Origin: Vagococcus penaei
Lineage (GTDB): Bacteria; Bacillota; Bacilli; Lactobacillales; Vagococcaceae
NCBI RefSeq assembly: GCF_001998885.1
Contig: NZ_CP019609.1
Span: forward strand, 918,001 to 982,000
Length of the DNA: 64,000 nt
Reading direction: 5' to 3'
Part shown: positions 10,589 to 21,332 of the stretch, piece after piece
How the letters are laid out: every line of letters begins with the position of its first letter
Position numbering within the stretch: the first letter of the stretch is position 1
Made by a program: the position numbers and the translations under genes
The notes under the pieces: generated by a model
Databases searched by the model: none
What the model saw: the letters and a program-made list of their open reading frames with translations, nothing else
Told to the model about the DNA's origin: nothing

Positions 10589-11404
10589 CTATACTCGCTT
10601 TCTAAAGACTTCATACATCAAGAGACTTGCTGCAACACTCGCATTTAAGCTTTGTACATGTCCTTGAATCGGAATTGTAATCATTTCATCCACTTCTTTT
10701 TTCAATGATTGACTCATACCTTTTCCTTCATTTCCAATAATCAATGCAATATCACCGGCAACATTCCACTGTCTGTAATCAGTTCCGACCATATCTGTTC
10801 CAAAGACCCAAATATTATTAGCTTTCATCTTTTTCACTGCTTGATTTAAATTCGTAACACGAGCAACTGGAATATGCTCAACTGCACCCGTCGAGGTTTT
10901 GACCACAACAGGTGTGATACCTACTGCACGATGTTTAGGAATAATAATCCCATCAACACCTGTCGCATCAGCTGTTCGCATAATTGACCCTAAATTGTGC
11001 GGATCCATAATACTATCTAAAATTAAGAAGAAACGATTATCGTTAGTTGTTTCTTGAGCTAGTAAATCATCTAATTCCCAATATTCGTAAGGAGTGATTT
11101 TTAAAACAATTCCCTGGTGATTTTCTTTATTGGTCATTTCATCTAGTTTACTTTTTTTAACCCATTTAATTGCCACTGCATGAGCAGCCGCAACCTCTTT
11201 TAGTTCTTCTACACGTGCTGCATTCAAATCTTCTTGTAAGAATAACTTATTACCTCGCTTAGCGTTCATTGCCTCAATTGTCGCATGCCGACCAAATACT
11301 ACGTCATCGATTACGTCTTCCTCAACTAGTGTGGATACTTCTTTCGCTTGATGTCGAGGTTGTTGTTTATCACGCCTCATATGCTTATTATTTTTTGGTT
11401 TCAT
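10589..11404 (-). CDS. rlmB: 23S rRNA (guanosine-2'-O-)-methyltransferase RlmB
   Basis: A 271 aa SpoU/TrmH-type methyltransferase that modifies 23S rRNA at G2251 (E. coli numbering). After a basic, probably disordered N-terminus comes the ribosomal L30e-like RNA-binding domain (about residues 35-105), then the trefoil-knot SPOUT domain with DSIMDPHNLGSIMRTADATG, IIGNEGKGM and SLNASVAASLLMYE, the three SpoU motifs. It overlaps the 3' end of mrnC by 17 bases. AGGGG precedes ATG. Confidence 0.95.
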   Translation of the reverse strand: MKPKNNKHMRRDKQQPRHQAKEVSTLVEEDVIDDVVFGRHATIEAMNAKRGNKLFLQEDLNAARVEELKEVAAAHAVAIKWVKKSKLDEMTNKENHQGIVLKITPYEYWELDDLLAQETTNDNRFFLILDSIMDPHNLGSIMRTADATGVDGIIIPKHRAVGITPVVVKTSTGAVEHIPVARVTNLNQAVKKMKANNIWVFGTDMVGTDYRQWNVAGDIALIIGNEGKGMSQSLKKEVDEMITIPIQGHVQSLNASVAASLLMYEVFRKRV

Positions 11405-11801
11405 TTTTTTCCCCTATCTTCTGAATTGCCCATGTAACAAATTCATCCAGTCGTTCTTTTTGTCCAGTCAAATGTAAATAACCAACCAAAGCCTCAAATC
11501 CAGTCGAAGATCGGTAAGTAAACACCGACGTATTTTTAGCACTGGTATGGCTTTTAGCATTACGACCACGTTTATACATCGCAATTTCTGTCTCTAGTAA
11601 AAAGTTTGCAGCAAGCATTTCTTCAATTAAAAAATGTTGTGCTTTTGCTGAGACATAATTTGTCGCTAATTTATGTAATTGATTGGGTCTAGTATAGCCT
11701 GATTGAATCAAATAATCACGAATATAGACTTCATAAACAGCATCACCTATATACGCTAATGTTAATCCGCTTAATAATGTTGACTCTTTAATTTCTTTCA
11801 T
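11388..11801 (-). CDS. mrnC: Mini-ribonuclease III
   Basis: A 137 aa protein with the RNase III catalytic domain and no dsRNA-binding domain. In B. subtilis it matures 23S rRNA ends. The active-site stretch LAYIGDAVYEVYIRDYL (residues about 15-31) holds the conserved acidic residues. It overlaps cysS by one base (TAATG) and rlmB by 17 bases, so it is embedded in the cysS operon, as in Bacillus. Confidence 0.95.
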   Translation of the reverse strand: MKEIKESTLLSGLTLAYIGDAVYEVYIRDYLIQSGYTRPNQLHKLATNYVSAKAQHFLIEEMLAANFLLETEIAMYKRGRNAKSHTSAKNTSVFTYRSSTGFEALVGYLHLTGQKERLDEFVTWAIQKIGEKNETKK

Positions 11802-13213
11802 TAACTACGACTCCATCTCGTGCCTTGTGGCGTATCTTTTAATACAATTCCTTGCGCTTTCAATTCATCTCTAATTTCATCACTACGGGCAAAATTACGT
11901 GCTTGTCTAGCATCATTTCGCTCTTGAATTAATGCATCAATATCAGCATCTAATAAATCATCTGTTTCCGTCATCAATTGAATACCAAAGATTAGCATCC
12001 ATTCTGCTAACATCGTTTGAGCGGTCATAATAACAGGAATTGATACACGCTCTTGCTCTAAATAAGTATTAAGCCATTTTACTAAAGCATAAACAACTGT
12101 GATACCATTTGCTGCATTAAAATCATCATCCATCCCTTTTTCAAAGTCAGCCTGAAAAACTTCCAAGTCAGCCAGAGAATCTGCATCACTCTCTAAGCCT
12201 TCAACTCCACTAGCCAATCGAAAATCTGCTTTGTCATAACTATTCTTGATTTTCTTCAAATTAGTTTCTGCTTCTTTAATGATTGTTTCATTGAAAGGCA
12301 TTGGACGACGGTAATGTGTTGTTGCTAAAGTAAAACGAATAATTTCTGGATCGACTTGTTGCATCAAGTCATGTGCCGTCACAAAATTACCTAATGATTT
12401 ACTCATTTTTTCACCAGACTCACCAACTGTTAAATAGGCATTGTGCATCCAGTAGTTCGCAAATGTTTGTCCAGTTTTTGCTTCACTCTGCGCGATTTCA
12501 TTTTCATGATGCGGAAACTCTAGATCTTGTCCACCACCGTGGATATCAATCGTATCACCTAAATGTTTAGTCGCCATGACTGAACATTCAATATGCCAGC
12601 CTGGACGTCCTGCTCCCCAAGGAGATTCCCATGATACTTCACCTTCTTTAGCTTGTTTCCATAGTGCAAAATCGAGCGGATCTTCTTTTTTAGCTTGCTC
12701 ATCACCAGTTCTTTGGCTAGCACCAACTTCTAGTTCATCCAAACTTTTGTTGCTTAAAGCCCCATAATTTTTAAACTTTCTAGCGCGATAATACACATCA
12801 CCTTGTGATTCATAAGCATATCCTTTAGCAATTAAATCTGCAACAAACAAAATAATATCCTCGATATGATCAATCACGCGTGGGTGTTGGCAGGCTGGTT
12901 TAACATTCAGCTTACCGGTATCTTCGGTAAAAGCAGCAATGTATTTGTCTGCTAACTCTTTTGTCGTCACGCCCTCTTCTTTTGCTGTTCGGATAATTTT
13001 ATCATCCACATCTGTAAAGTTAGAAATATAATTCACTTCATACCCTTTGTATTCTAAATAGCGACGTACTGTGTCAAATGAAATACTGCTGCGAGCATTT
13101 CCAATATGAATATAATTATAAACTGTTGGGCCACACACATACATTCGCACTTTATTCGGTTCAATCGTTTTAAATTCTTCTTTTTGACGAGTCAATGTGT
13201 TGTAAATTAACAT
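11801..13213 (-). CDS. cysS: Cysteinyl-tRNA synthetase
   Basis: A 470 aa class I synthetase charging tRNA-Cys. The HIGH variant is HIGN (in [10 protein letters not shown]), the KMSKS motif is KMSKSLGN, and zinc ligands are CGPTVYN, WHIECS and the HHENE stretch. AAGGAGGGG lies six bases upstream of the ATG at 13211-13213, which encodes the usual MLIYNTLTR start. An in-frame ATG at 13217-13219 directly abuts the Shine-Dalgarno and is unlikely. The gene is downstream of the Cys T-box and cysE. Confidence 0.96.
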   Translation of the reverse strand: MLIYNTLTRQKEEFKTIEPNKVRMYVCGPTVYNYIHIGNARSSISFDTVRRYLEYKGYEVNYISNFTDVDDKIIRTAKEEGVTTKELADKYIAAFTEDTGKLNVKPACQHPRVIDHIEDIILFVADLIAKGYAYESQGDVYYRARKFKNYGALSNKSLDELEVGASQRTGDEQAKKEDPLDFALWKQAKEGEVSWESPWGAGRPGWHIECSVMATKHLGDTIDIHGGGQDLEFPHHENEIAQSEAKTGQTFANYWMHNAYLTVGESGEKMSKSLGNFVTAHDLMQQVDPEIIRFTLATTHYRRPMPFNETIIKEAETNLKKIKNSYDKADFRLASGVEGLESDADSLADLEVFQADFEKGMDDDFNAANGITVVYALVKWLNTYLEQERVSIPVIMTAQTMLAEWMLIFGIQLMTETDDLLDADIDALIQERNDARQARNFARSDEIRDELKAQGIVLKDTPQGTRWSRS

Positions 13214-13226
13214 TAACATCCCCTCC

Positions 13227-13742
13227 TTAATTTGATTTCGTTTTAACAACTTTTGCCGGAATCCCTACAGCAGTAGCAAAATCTGGTATATCGGTTAATA
13301 CAACCGCTGATGCACCAATTTTAGCTGATTCACCAATTGTTACCGGTCCAAGAATTTGGGCATGGGCTGAGATTAGTGCCCCATTCTTGATTGTTGGATG
13401 CCTTTTTCCTACATGATTGCCAGTCCCACCAAGTGTTACCCCGTGAAATAAGGTAACATCATCACCAATAATTGTCGTTTCTCCAATGACCAAACCCATT
13501 CCGTGGTCAATAAACACACGTCGACCAATCGTCGCTCCAGGATGAATTTCGACACCTGTTAAAAATCGCCAAAATTGTGAATGGGCACGGGCTAAAAAAT
13601 AAAGGTGATGGCGATAAAAAAAGTGTGACACTTTATGTGCCCACAAAGCATGTAAACCAGGATAGGTTAATACCGCTTCAAGCGTGGATTTTACAGCTGG
13701 GTCTTTGGCTTTAATGGTCTGAACATCTTCACGTAAACTCAT
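13227..13742 (-). CDS. cysE: Serine O-acetyltransferase
   Basis: Makes O-acetylserine from serine and acetyl-CoA, the first step of cysteine synthesis. The 171 aa protein has the N-terminal helical part and a left-handed beta-helix made of hexapeptide repeats, with [20 protein letters not shown] and [18 protein letters not shown]. The active-site His and Asp are in the FIDHGMG stretch. It is the first gene after a Cys-specific T-box, so it should be induced by cysteine starvation. It is followed by cysS at a short distance. Confidence 0.95.
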   Translation of the reverse strand: MSLREDVQTIKAKDPAVKSTLEAVLTYPGLHALWAHKVSHFFYRHHLYFLARAHSQFWRFLTGVEIHPGATIGRRVFIDHGMGLVIGETTIIGDDVTLFHGVTLGGTGNHVGKRHPTIKNGALISAHAQILGPVTIGESAKIGASAVVLTDIPDFATAVGIPAKVVKTKSN

Positions 13743-13776
13743 AACCTCACCCTCCTTTTAACAGCATTTAACATAT

Positions 13777-13817
13777 AAAAAGAGCCTCTTTAGTCAATTG
13801 ACTAAAAGACGCTCTCT
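13777..13817 (-). terminator. T-box terminator of the cysE-cysS leader
   Basis: On the minus strand GAGCGTCTTTTAGTC and GACTAAAGAGGCTC form a strong stem with an AATT loop, followed by five T. It is the off-state of the T-box; the 5' side would compete with the antiterminator that contains TGGAACCACG. Confidence 0.9.
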
Positions 13818-14010
13818 ACGTGGTTCCACTTTTATTCGTAAAATGTAGTAAATACACTTTACCTTTTACAATAGTGTAACGACTATCACTCGTCTTTGAC
13901 TACCTACTATCGTCAAAAAAGACTCGGAAATGCACACAATCAGGATTTGGTTTGCTTACACCACCCGCAAACTCTCTAATGACAAATCATCCGATCACTC
14001 TTTTCGTCAA
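13777..14010 (-). promoter_or_regulatory. T-box riboswitch, Cys specifier (cysE-cysS leader)
   Basis: The conserved T-box sequence TGGAACCACG is at 13819-13828 and is followed by the terminator. Stem I elements are visible upstream: GACGAAAAGAG, an AGAGAG stretch followed by GGGTGGTG, and TGC at 13932-13934 in the specifier-loop context before TTTCCGAG. TGC is a Cys codon, matching the downstream cysteine genes. Uncharged tRNA-Cys should stabilise the antiterminator and allow readthrough. The same arrangement (gltX, T-box, cysE, cysS) is known in Bacillus. Confidence 0.93.
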
Positions 14011-14017
14011 CATCTTA

Positions 14018-15481
14018 CTATTTAGTTGCTTGTTGAATATGATTTAAGACTTTATCTTTACCTAATAACATAATCGTTTCAGCTAGTTCTGGGCCATGCA
14101 TTTGACCACTAACTGCTACTCGAATTGGCATAAACAAGTTTTTCCCTTTAACGCCAGTTGCTTTTTGAACAGCTTTAATGCCAGCTTTAATTGTTGGTAC
14201 ATCTAACGTATCCATCTTAGTTACTTCTTCTGTGAATGCAGCTAATACAGCTGGAACTGTTTCACCAGCTAGAACTTCTTTTGCTTCAACAGATAGCTCT
14301 AATGTATCATTAAAGAATAATTTTGACAACTCAACAATTTCACCAATGTAGCTCATTTGTGGTTGATAAAGGCTCACTAATTCAGCAATCCATTCACGTT
14401 TTTCTACTGATGGATCAGCTTCAACTAAACCAGCTTTAACTAGATAAGGTGTCGCCATTTCTGCAATGACTTCACGGTCTAATTGTTTCACATATTGGTT
14501 ACTTACCCATTCTAGTTTTTTGCTATCGAAAGCTGCAGGTGATTTACTTAAACGGTCAGCGTCAAAGATTTTAATTAATTCATCTTGACTAAAGATTTCT
14601 TCTTCCCCAACTGGAGACCAGCCTAGTAATGAAATAAAGTTGAACATTGCTTCAGGTAAGTAACCCAATTCACGATATTGCTCAATAAATTGTAGAATTG
14701 TTTCATCACGTTTACTTAACTTCTTGCCTGTTTCACTATTAATAATTAAAGTCATATGACCAAATTTTGGCGGTGTCCAACCAAATGCTTCATAAATCAT
14801 TAATTGTTTTGGCGTATTAGCAATATGATCATCACCACGTAAAACATGTGTAATTTCCATTAAATGGTCATCAACTGCTACCGCAAAATTATAGGTTGGC
14901 ATACCATCACGTTTTAAAATGACGAAGTCACCACCGACGCTATCCGATTCAAAGGTAATATCACCTTTCACCATATCATCAAACGTAAATTCTTTATTTT
15001 TTGGTACACGGAAACGGACGACTGGAGTAATACCTTCCGCTTCTTTTGCTGCTTGTTGGTCAGGTGTTAAATGCGCACATTTGCCACCATAGCGAGGAAT
15101 TTCGCCGCGTGCACGTTGTGCTTCGCGTTCAGTTTCTAGTTCTTCTTCTGTACAGTAGCATTTATAAGCTAAATTACTAGCTAATAACTGGTCAATTAAC
15201 GGCAAATAAATATCTGCTCGTTCTGACTGACGATAAGGACCATATTTCCCAGGATTTTCTGGGCATTCATCCCAATCAATATTTAACCATGCTAAATTTT
15301 CTAATTGACTCTTTTCGCCATCCGCAATATTACGTTTTGAATCAGTGTCTTCAATACGAATAATAAAATCGCCATCATGGTGTCTAGCATAAAGATAATT
15401 GAACAATGCTGTTCTAGCATTTCCAATATGTAAATGCCCTGTTGGACTTGGTGCGTATCGTACACGAACTTTTTTTGTCAT
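14018..15481 (-). CDS. gltX: Glutamyl-tRNA synthetase
   Basis: A 487 aa class I synthetase, probably the non-discriminating type common in Firmicutes. Motifs: HIGN in [18 protein letters not shown] near the N-terminus and KLSKRD near residue 255. Cysteines in KCYCTEEE and the following CAH suggest a zinc site. The longer frame begins with an ATG at 15499 that lies inside the Shine-Dalgarno; ATG at 15481 with GAGGAAGG eight bases upstream is preferred. It lies just upstream of the Cys T-box. Confidence 0.95.
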   Translation of the reverse strand: MTKKVRVRYAPSPTGHLHIGNARTALFNYLYARHHDGDFIIRIEDTDSKRNIADGEKSQLENLAWLNIDWDECPENPGKYGPYRQSERADIYLPLIDQLLASNLAYKCYCTEEELETEREAQRARGEIPRYGGKCAHLTPDQQAAKEAEGITPVVRFRVPKNKEFTFDDMVKGDITFESDSVGGDFVILKRDGMPTYNFAVAVDDHLMEITHVLRGDDHIANTPKQLMIYEAFGWTPPKFGHMTLIINSETGKKLSKRDETILQFIEQYRELGYLPEAMFNFISLLGWSPVGEEEIFSQDELIKIFDADRLSKSPAAFDSKKLEWVSNQYVKQLDREVIAEMATPYLVKAGLVEADPSVEKREWIAELVSLYQPQMSYIGEIVELSKLFFNDTLELSVEAKEVLAGETVPAVLAAFTEEVTKMDTLDVPTIKAGIKAVQKATGVKGKNLFMPIRVAVSGQMHGPELAETIMLLGKDKVLNHIQQATK

Positions 15482-15571
15482 TAAAATTACCTTCCTCATC
15501 TAAGTTTTCAATTCTTAGTCACACTTAAATTTTACCCTCAATCACTTGAATAGTAAAGGATATCCCTTGAC

Positions 15572-16672
15572 TTATTCATCAATTTTCGTTTGTGAATGTG
15601 CCGGTTTAGCAAAAATCATTCGCCCAGCAGCCGTTTGGAGCGCACTTGTGACAACAACTGTTATCTTTTCCCTCATAAAGTGCTTCCCATCTTCTACGAC
15701 AACCATTGTACCATCATCTAAATAGGCTACACCTTGCTGACGCTCAGTCCCATCTTTCATGACAACCACTTCCATCGTTTCACCCGGAATCACGACTGGT
15801 TTCACAGCATTGGCGAGTGCATTAATATTTAACACCATCACGTTTTGAAACTCGCAAACTTTGTTCAAATTAAAATCATTGGTCACAACAATACCATCTA
15901 GTAATTTCGCTAGCTTAACAAGCTTACTGTCAACTTCTTGAATATCATCAAAGTCACCTTCATACATTTCAACAGAGATACCATCTTCTTTTTGTAAGGC
16001 ATTTAAAATATCTAAGCCACGACGTCCGCGCACACGTTTCATACTATCACCAGAATCAGCAATATACTGTAGTTCATATAACACAAAATTAGGAATTAAA
16101 AGCGTCCCTTCTATAAATCCAGTCCGTGCAACATCATAAATTCGACCATCGATAATCACACTTGTATCAAGAATTTTATATTTGCGAAAATGATCATCAA
16201 CTTTGCGGTCAAGCACGTCATCAGCAGGCTTTTTATTTCGCGTCGTCATGATTTTTTTCCACTCATCTAATTTCGTTTTAGCCGTCCCTACTCGGTATCC
16301 TAAATACCCCAGTGATAACATCACTATTGCCGGCAAGATTGTATTTAAATACGCAATTTTAATGGAATAGAGTGGAACTGAAACTAACGCTCCTAATAAT
16401 AAACCAATAATAATACTCACACTACCCAAAACTAAATCGGGTAAACTTTTTTCTGTAATCATTTTTTCAATTTGTTTAACTGATTTAGCAAATTGGTCAA
16501 AGGTTAGCATCGCAAGAATAAGAAAAATAATAGCACCAATTCCACCATTAACCACATCACTATTTAACCAGGTAATCTGACCGAGATTAGCCATTTGCCA
16601 AACATCTGGCAATGCTGCGCTACCAATACCAAAACCGATGGCAGCGAGCACAATCATAAATATTTTTTTCAT
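15572..16672 (-). CDS. yacL: PIN/TRAM domain membrane protein (YacL-like)
   Basis: A 366 aa protein of the YacL family. Four N-terminal hydrophobic segments cover about residues 1-115. A PIN nuclease-like domain follows, beginning at KILDTSVIIDGRIYD and carrying acidic residues in DSGDSMKRVRGRRGLDIL and VVTNDFNLN. A C-terminal TRAM domain (about residues 300-355) may bind RNA. The function is not settled. The ATG at 16670-16672 with AGGAGG upstream is chosen; the open frame extends 40 codons further without a Shine-Dalgarno. It follows radA by 19 bases. Confidence 0.9.
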   Translation of the reverse strand: MKKIFMIVLAAIGFGIGSAALPDVWQMANLGQITWLNSDVVNGGIGAIIFLILAMLTFDQFAKSVKQIEKMITEKSLPDLVLGSVSIIIGLLLGALVSVPLYSIKIAYLNTILPAIVMLSLGYLGYRVGTAKTKLDEWKKIMTTRNKKPADDVLDRKVDDHFRKYKILDTSVIIDGRIYDVARTGFIEGTLLIPNFVLYELQYIADSGDSMKRVRGRRGLDILNALQKEDGISVEMYEGDFDDIQEVDSKLVKLAKLLDGIVVTNDFNLNKVCEFQNVMVLNINALANAVKPVVIPGETMEVVVMKDGTERQQGVAYLDDGTMVVVEDGKHFMREKITVVVTSALQTAAGRMIFAKPAHSQTKIDE

Positions 16673-16691
16673 CTGTCCATTTCCTCCTTTC

Positions 16692-18062
16692 TTATTGGAA
16701 AACCTTCCGCAACACTTCAGCGATTGTTTCGACACCAACAACTTCAATGTCAGTTGGAACACGCCAACCATGTAAACTATTCTTCGGAACATAAATTTTC
16801 TTAAAGCCTAATTTTTGTGCTTCAGCAACACGTTGTTCAATGCGATTAACCCGTCTAATTTCACCGGTCAAGCCAATTTCACCAACAAAGCACTCAAAAG
16901 GCGATGTACCACGATCTTTATAACTAGATGCAATACTGATAGCAATCGATAAGTCAATTGCTGGCTCATCTAATTTCACCCCACCAACTGCTTTTAGATA
17001 AGCATCTTGGTTTTGCAACATTAATCCCGCACGTTTTTCAAGGACTGCCATAATTAACGACACACGATTGTAATCAAGTCCCGTTGCTGTTCGTTTCGCA
17101 TTACCAAAGACAGATGGTGTGATTAGAGCTTGTACCTCTGCTAGAATTGGTCGCGTACCTTCCATCGAACAAACAATTGAAGAGCCAGTTGCGCCGTCAA
17201 TCCTTTCTTCTAAAAAGGCCTCAGAGGGATTCGTCACTTCGACAAGTCCTTGCTCACGCATCTCAAAAATCCCAATTTCATTTGTTGAACCAAAACGGTT
17301 TTTTACTGCTCGTAAAATACGATACGTATGGTGTCGATCACCTTCAAAGTAAAGCACAGTGTCAACCATATGTTCCAACATTCTCGGACCGGCTAGTGAC
17401 CCTTCTTTTGTGACGTGACCGACAATAAAGATTGCGATTTGATTCGTTTTGGCAATTTGCATTAACTCAGCAGTTGTCTCTCTTACTTGGCTAACACTAC
17501 CAGCAACACTATCAATATCGGGATGAACCATTGTTTGAATAGAGTCAATAATGACATAATCTGGACGCAACTCATCGATTGTTTGTCTAACTGAACTCAT
17601 GTCTGTCTCAGAATACACATAAAAATCATTTGCTCCGTCATCCAGACGTTCAGCACGCATTTTTATTTGTTGGGCACTTTCTTCTCCCGACACATATAAA
17701 ACGTCACCTTCTAGCTTACTTAGCTGTTGAGACACTTGTAATAGAAGTGTCGACTTTCCAATTCCTGGGTCACCACCAATTAAGACTAAAGACCCTGGAA
17801 CAACTCCGCCACCTAACACACGATTCAATTCGCCTAAGTCTGTTTTCACTCGAGCTTCACGCGTGCGAACAACATCATTCAATTTTTCAGCTTTATTTTT
17901 TTTCCCTGCTAAACTAACTCGACTGTGTCGCGTTGGTTTTTCGTCGGATACCTCTTCTACTAACGAATTCCATTCTCCACAATTGGGACAACGGCCTAAG
18001 TATTTAGGTGAGATATACCCGCAGTTTTGACAAATATATTCTGTACGCTTTTTCTTAGCCAT
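16692..18062 (-). CDS. radA: DNA repair protein RadA
   Basis: A 456 aa RecA-like ATPase of the RadA/Sms family, a branch-migration helicase in recombination and natural transformation. An N-terminal zinc finger ([18 protein letters not shown]), Walker [11 protein letters not shown], the RadA-specific [11 protein letters not shown] motif and a C-terminal Lon-protease-like domain are visible. ATG at 18060-18062 has AGGAGAG five bases upstream and is preferred to an earlier ATG. Its neighbour disA in Bacillus is not present here. Confidence 0.96.
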   Translation of the reverse strand: MAKKKRTEYICQNCGYISPKYLGRCPNCGEWNSLVEEVSDEKPTRHSRVSLAGKKNKAEKLNDVVRTREARVKTDLGELNRVLGGGVVPGSLVLIGGDPGIGKSTLLLQVSQQLSKLEGDVLYVSGEESAQQIKMRAERLDDGANDFYVYSETDMSSVRQTIDELRPDYVIIDSIQTMVHPDIDSVAGSVSQVRETTAELMQIAKTNQIAIFIVGHVTKEGSLAGPRMLEHMVDTVLYFEGDRHHTYRILRAVKNRFGSTNEIGIFEMREQGLVEVTNPSEAFLEERIDGATGSSIVCSMEGTRPILAEVQALITPSVFGNAKRTATGLDYNRVSLIMAVLEKRAGLMLQNQDAYLKAVGGVKLDEPAIDLSIAISIASSYKDRGTSPFECFVGEIGLTGEIRRVNRIEQRVAEAQKLGFKKIYVPKNSLHGWRVPTDIEVVGVETIAEVLRKVFQ

Positions 18063-18145
18063 ACTCACTCTCCTAATCTGATGCATTCTTTAGTGTAGCA
18101 TAATTGTGTGAACTTTCTTTTATGTTTGCTTAACTCTTTTATGCT

Positions 18146-18673
18146 CTATTTACCAGAAGAACCAAAACCACCTGTTCGAGTACTCATCACTTCATCACTA
18201 TCTGCTTTTAAAAATGGTAAGAAGATGCCTTGCCCGATACGGTCCCCTTTTTTAATCGTCACATCTGTTAACCCAAAATTTAAAAATTGAAACATGATGT
18301 GACCTTCATTATCAGCATTGCCATAATAATCACTATCAATGACACCAACACCATTACCTAATAGTAAAAAGTTTTTTAACGGGTTACTTGAACGGTTACA
18401 CAACTGTAAAAATTCATCTGGCCCCATATATGCTTTAATTCCAGTTGGAACTAAGACTGGTTTCACTTGTTGTTTCATCTGTGCATCTAACTCAAATTTT
18501 CCAGGTGCTAAAGCTAATTTTAGAGCTGATGCAATTCCTGACTTCCAAATACTAGGAATCACGACATCAGCTGCTGCTTCAAAATCATACCCTGCAGCGT
18601 GTTTGGTGGCCCTTTTGGGTAGGTTCACCTCAGCAAATGTTGTTACTTTTTCAAATCCTCGAATTTTCCCCAT
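18146..18673 (-). CDS. dut: dUTP diphosphatase
   Basis: Hydrolyses dUTP to dUMP, keeping uracil out of DNA. The five motifs of trimeric dUTPases are present: AAGYDFEAAADV, NRSSNPLKNF (a variant of the usual RSS motif), GVGVIDSDYYGNADNEG, GDRIGQGIF and the C-terminal RTGGFGSSGK. About 30 residues between motifs 1 and 2 form an insertion, common in Lactobacillales and phage forms. Three start candidates exist (TTG 18703, ATG 18685, ATG 18673); the last is preferred because the second abuts the GAGG Shine-Dalgarno. Confidence 0.93.
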   Translation of the reverse strand: MGKIRGFEKVTTFAEVNLPKRATKHAAGYDFEAAADVVIPSIWKSGIASALKLALAPGKFELDAQMKQQVKPVLVPTGIKAYMGPDEFLQLCNRSSNPLKNFLLLGNGVGVIDSDYYGNADNEGHIMFQFLNFGLTDVTIKKGDRIGQGIFLPFLKADSDEVMSTRTGGFGSSGK

Positions 18674-18709
18674 ATTCTCTACCATCCTCTTTTGTTTTAC
18701 CAATACTTA

Positions 18710-18718
18710 ATTATAACA
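18710..18718 (-). promoter_or_regulatory. Extended -10 promoter of dut-radA
   Basis: TGTTATAAT on the minus strand is an ideal extended -10, about 37 bases upstream of the chosen dut start. No clear -35 is seen. Confidence 0.5.
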
Positions 18719-18721
18719 AAT

Positions 18722-18807
18722 AAAAAAGAGTAAGTCTTTTAATCGGACACAATCCTTAGCATTAATTATCTGCTAAAACAGTGGCTACTAAACGACTTCT
18801 CTTTTTT
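18722..18807. terminator. Possible long-loop terminator after kup
   Basis: Arms AAAAAAGAGTAAGTC and GACTTCTCTTTTTT are nearly complementary (one bulge), separated by about 57 bases. The T-rich arm lies on either strand, so it might end kup on the minus strand. The long loop makes it uncertain. Confidence 0.3.
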
Positions 18808-18854
18808 ATTGTGGTTTTTTAGTGTCTTTTTGAAGCAACAGCCGTTAGACTTAT

Positions 18855-20884
18855 TTAATCATCCTCGTCTTCAAAATTATTCACTTGCACTTTTTCTAGT
18901 TTACCGACGTCTTTTTGACGACCAACAACAAGAGGCACATGTTCAACAATTACGTCACTATACTCTAGACCAAACCAACGTGCTGGATCAAAAGCGACTT
19001 TTTTAATCGCTAGTTTAGCTTGCATAACCAGCGTGTCGAGCGTACTTAAAGATGTAACACGGGTCAATTCTTCATGAATTAAAACAAAGGCAAAATCGCC
19101 GACATTCCGACCAGGCGTAATGGTGTATTTTTGTGGTTGTTTTTTAATCGTACCATCAGCCATCAAATCATTTACGATTTGTCTTAAGTACACATTTACT
19201 TCTTGATTCATCCGAAAACCCAAACGTAATTGGACATTGACAATATAGTCAGTTCCTAACGTATCGACGTAATATTCTTGGGTATACGGTTCGTTAGTAA
19301 CAAAGACGTTAACAAACCAATAAACCTCGGCACGTTTTGGTCGTTTGTCAAGAATCGAATACATTAATTCACTAGCAACTTGATGACCTTTAATTTTAGA
19401 TGTTAAAAAACTAAATTGGTTTGATACTTCGGCACTGTCATATCATGGCGCAACTCATCTAATTGATCACGGTAGTCACATAACGACACACGACGTGAAC
19501 TTTTTTCTTGAATACTATTTCCACGATGCCAAATTAACATAATGCTTAAAATTAGCAAGGCAATTAATACCGCTACATAACCACCGTGTAAAAATTTAGT
19601 GGCGCTAGAAATAAAGAAAATCACTTCAATCCCTGCAAAAAAGATAAAGATAATAAAAGATACTGTCTTGGGTGCTTTTTGTTGTAAAAGATAGAATAGA
19701 AGTAAAATCGTCGTCATTAGCATCGTTATTGTGATTGCTAATCCATAAGCAGCTTCCATTCTAGCAGACGTTCGGAAAGAGACAATAATTCCCATACAAC
19801 CAACCAATAATAATGTATTAACAGCCGGAATATAGAGTTGTCCTTTCTGATTTGTTGGATAAATAATTTTTAAACGTGGCAACAATCGTAACTTGATTGC
19901 TTCAGAAACCAGTGTATATGACCCTGATATGAGTGACTGTGACGCAATCACAGCTGCGAGAGTGGCAAACAACACGCCAAAAACAGCAAATGAATCAGGC
20001 ATCATCCTGAAAAATGGATTCAGTGACTTAATATTTTGATAATAGGCATCATCTTTAATGCTTAAAACCCAAGCAGCTTGACCGAAATAATTCAGTGTCA
20101 AACAAACTTTAATATAAGGCCAACTGACACGGATATTAGAACGCCCAGCATGTCCTAAGTCTGAATACAATGCTTCAGCACCAGTTGTCGCTAAAAACAC
20201 ACTACCTAAAATGAATAATCCCATTGTGTTTTCATCAGAAACTAACAAGTGAAAAGCATAGTAAGGATTTAAGGCCCGAATCACGGTGATATCTTTAAAA
20301 AAGTTGTACAACCCCATCCCGCCAATAAAAGTAAACCAGCCAAACATTAATGGACCAAATGCGATACCAACTTTTTGTGTTCCAATCCGTTGAATCGCAA
20401 AAAGAAGTAGCACAATAACCAAGGTTATAATTATAATGACATGTTGATTATTACCAAACGTATCATAAAACGTTGGAATACCTCTAAGGCCTTCAACAGC
20501 GGTTGTAATCGTAACCGCGGGTGTCAGAACACCATCAGCTAACAAAGTCGCGCCACCTAGCATTGCTGGGAAAATTAACCACGGACTCATTTTTCTAACT
20601 AAGGTATACAGGGAAAAAATACCACCTTCACCATCATTATCTGCACTTAAGGCAATCATGACATACTTAACAGACGTCAATAAAGTTAAGGTCCAAAAAA
20701 TTAATGATACGGATCCCAAAATAAAAGCATCAGAAATTTTTGTCAAACCACCATTACCTTCAATAATCGCCTTCATTACATAAAGCGGACTCGTCCCAAT
20801 ATCACCATAGACAACCCCCATCGCAATTAATGCGCCACCCACTGTGAATTTATTCAAATTTTCATTTTGAGCTACACGACTCAC
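18855..20884 (-). pseudogene. kup: KUP-family potassium transporter, interrupted by one frameshift
   Basis: A K+:H+ symporter of the Kup (HAK/KUP) family. Residues 1-493 (19403-20884) give the N-terminal 12-helix membrane part, with [18 protein letters not shown] near the start, and stop at TAA (19403-19405) right after YQTNLVF. One extra T in the T6 run at 19405-19410 (minus strand) would continue as [14 protein letters not shown] and join the 169-residue cytoplasmic domain (18855-19364). The joined protein would have 676 residues, the normal Kup length. The downstream part has no Shine-Dalgarno of its own. The break is a real mutation, a homopolymer sequencing error or a slippage site; sequence alone cannot decide. 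The start is GTG with AAGGAG nine bases upstream. Confidence 0.88.
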
Positions 20885-21332
20885 GTTTATACACTCCTTT
20901 TTATACTAGTAACTCCAACCACTTTTTCAAATCATATTCTACAAAACATAAGAGCTATTATACTACGAGATAACTAGAAAGCTAGTCTTTTAATCTAATT
21001 CTTACATTACTAAATTTTTCATCCCATAATATAGGAAGTAAGTCGAAATTAACCTCTGGTAAAAGCTAAAATATGAATGTCTATCATCTATTTTTAATGT
21101 CAATAATAATCAAATATTAAAGCAGAATGATCCATAGTCCCTTTTTAATTTAGACCATGTTATAATCAGACTAAATCAATTTGACTGACTGTCTATTTTC
21201 ATCATTTATTACCTCGTTCATAACTAGTTTTCACTGTTATGTTGCAAAAAAATAACTATATAACTAGTCATTTTTAATTAAGTCTAAGTCAATGAAATCA
21301 ACCATATAATCTAAAATTTTGGAGGGGTTCTT
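20885..21332. other. Divergent intergenic region between kup and proB
   Basis: About 450 AT-rich bases between divergent genes. A minus-strand TATAAT at 20957-20962 is a possible kup -10. A plus-strand extended -10 at 21158-21166 may serve proB. I see no c-di-AMP (ydaO-type) riboswitch motifs and no T-box. No open frame of interest is present. Confidence 0.5.
21158..21166 (+). promoter_or_regulatory. Extended -10, candidate proBA promoter
   Basis: TGTTATAAT on the plus strand is an ideal extended -10. It is 167 bases before the proB start and would leave a long leader. Another TATAAT at 21305-21310 is too close to the gene to be likely. Confidence 0.4.

Noticed and set aside
20885-21000. c-di-AMP (ydaO-type) riboswitch upstream of kup
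   Set aside because: Looked for because such riboswitches control K+ importers, but no conserved motif or long structured leader is visible.
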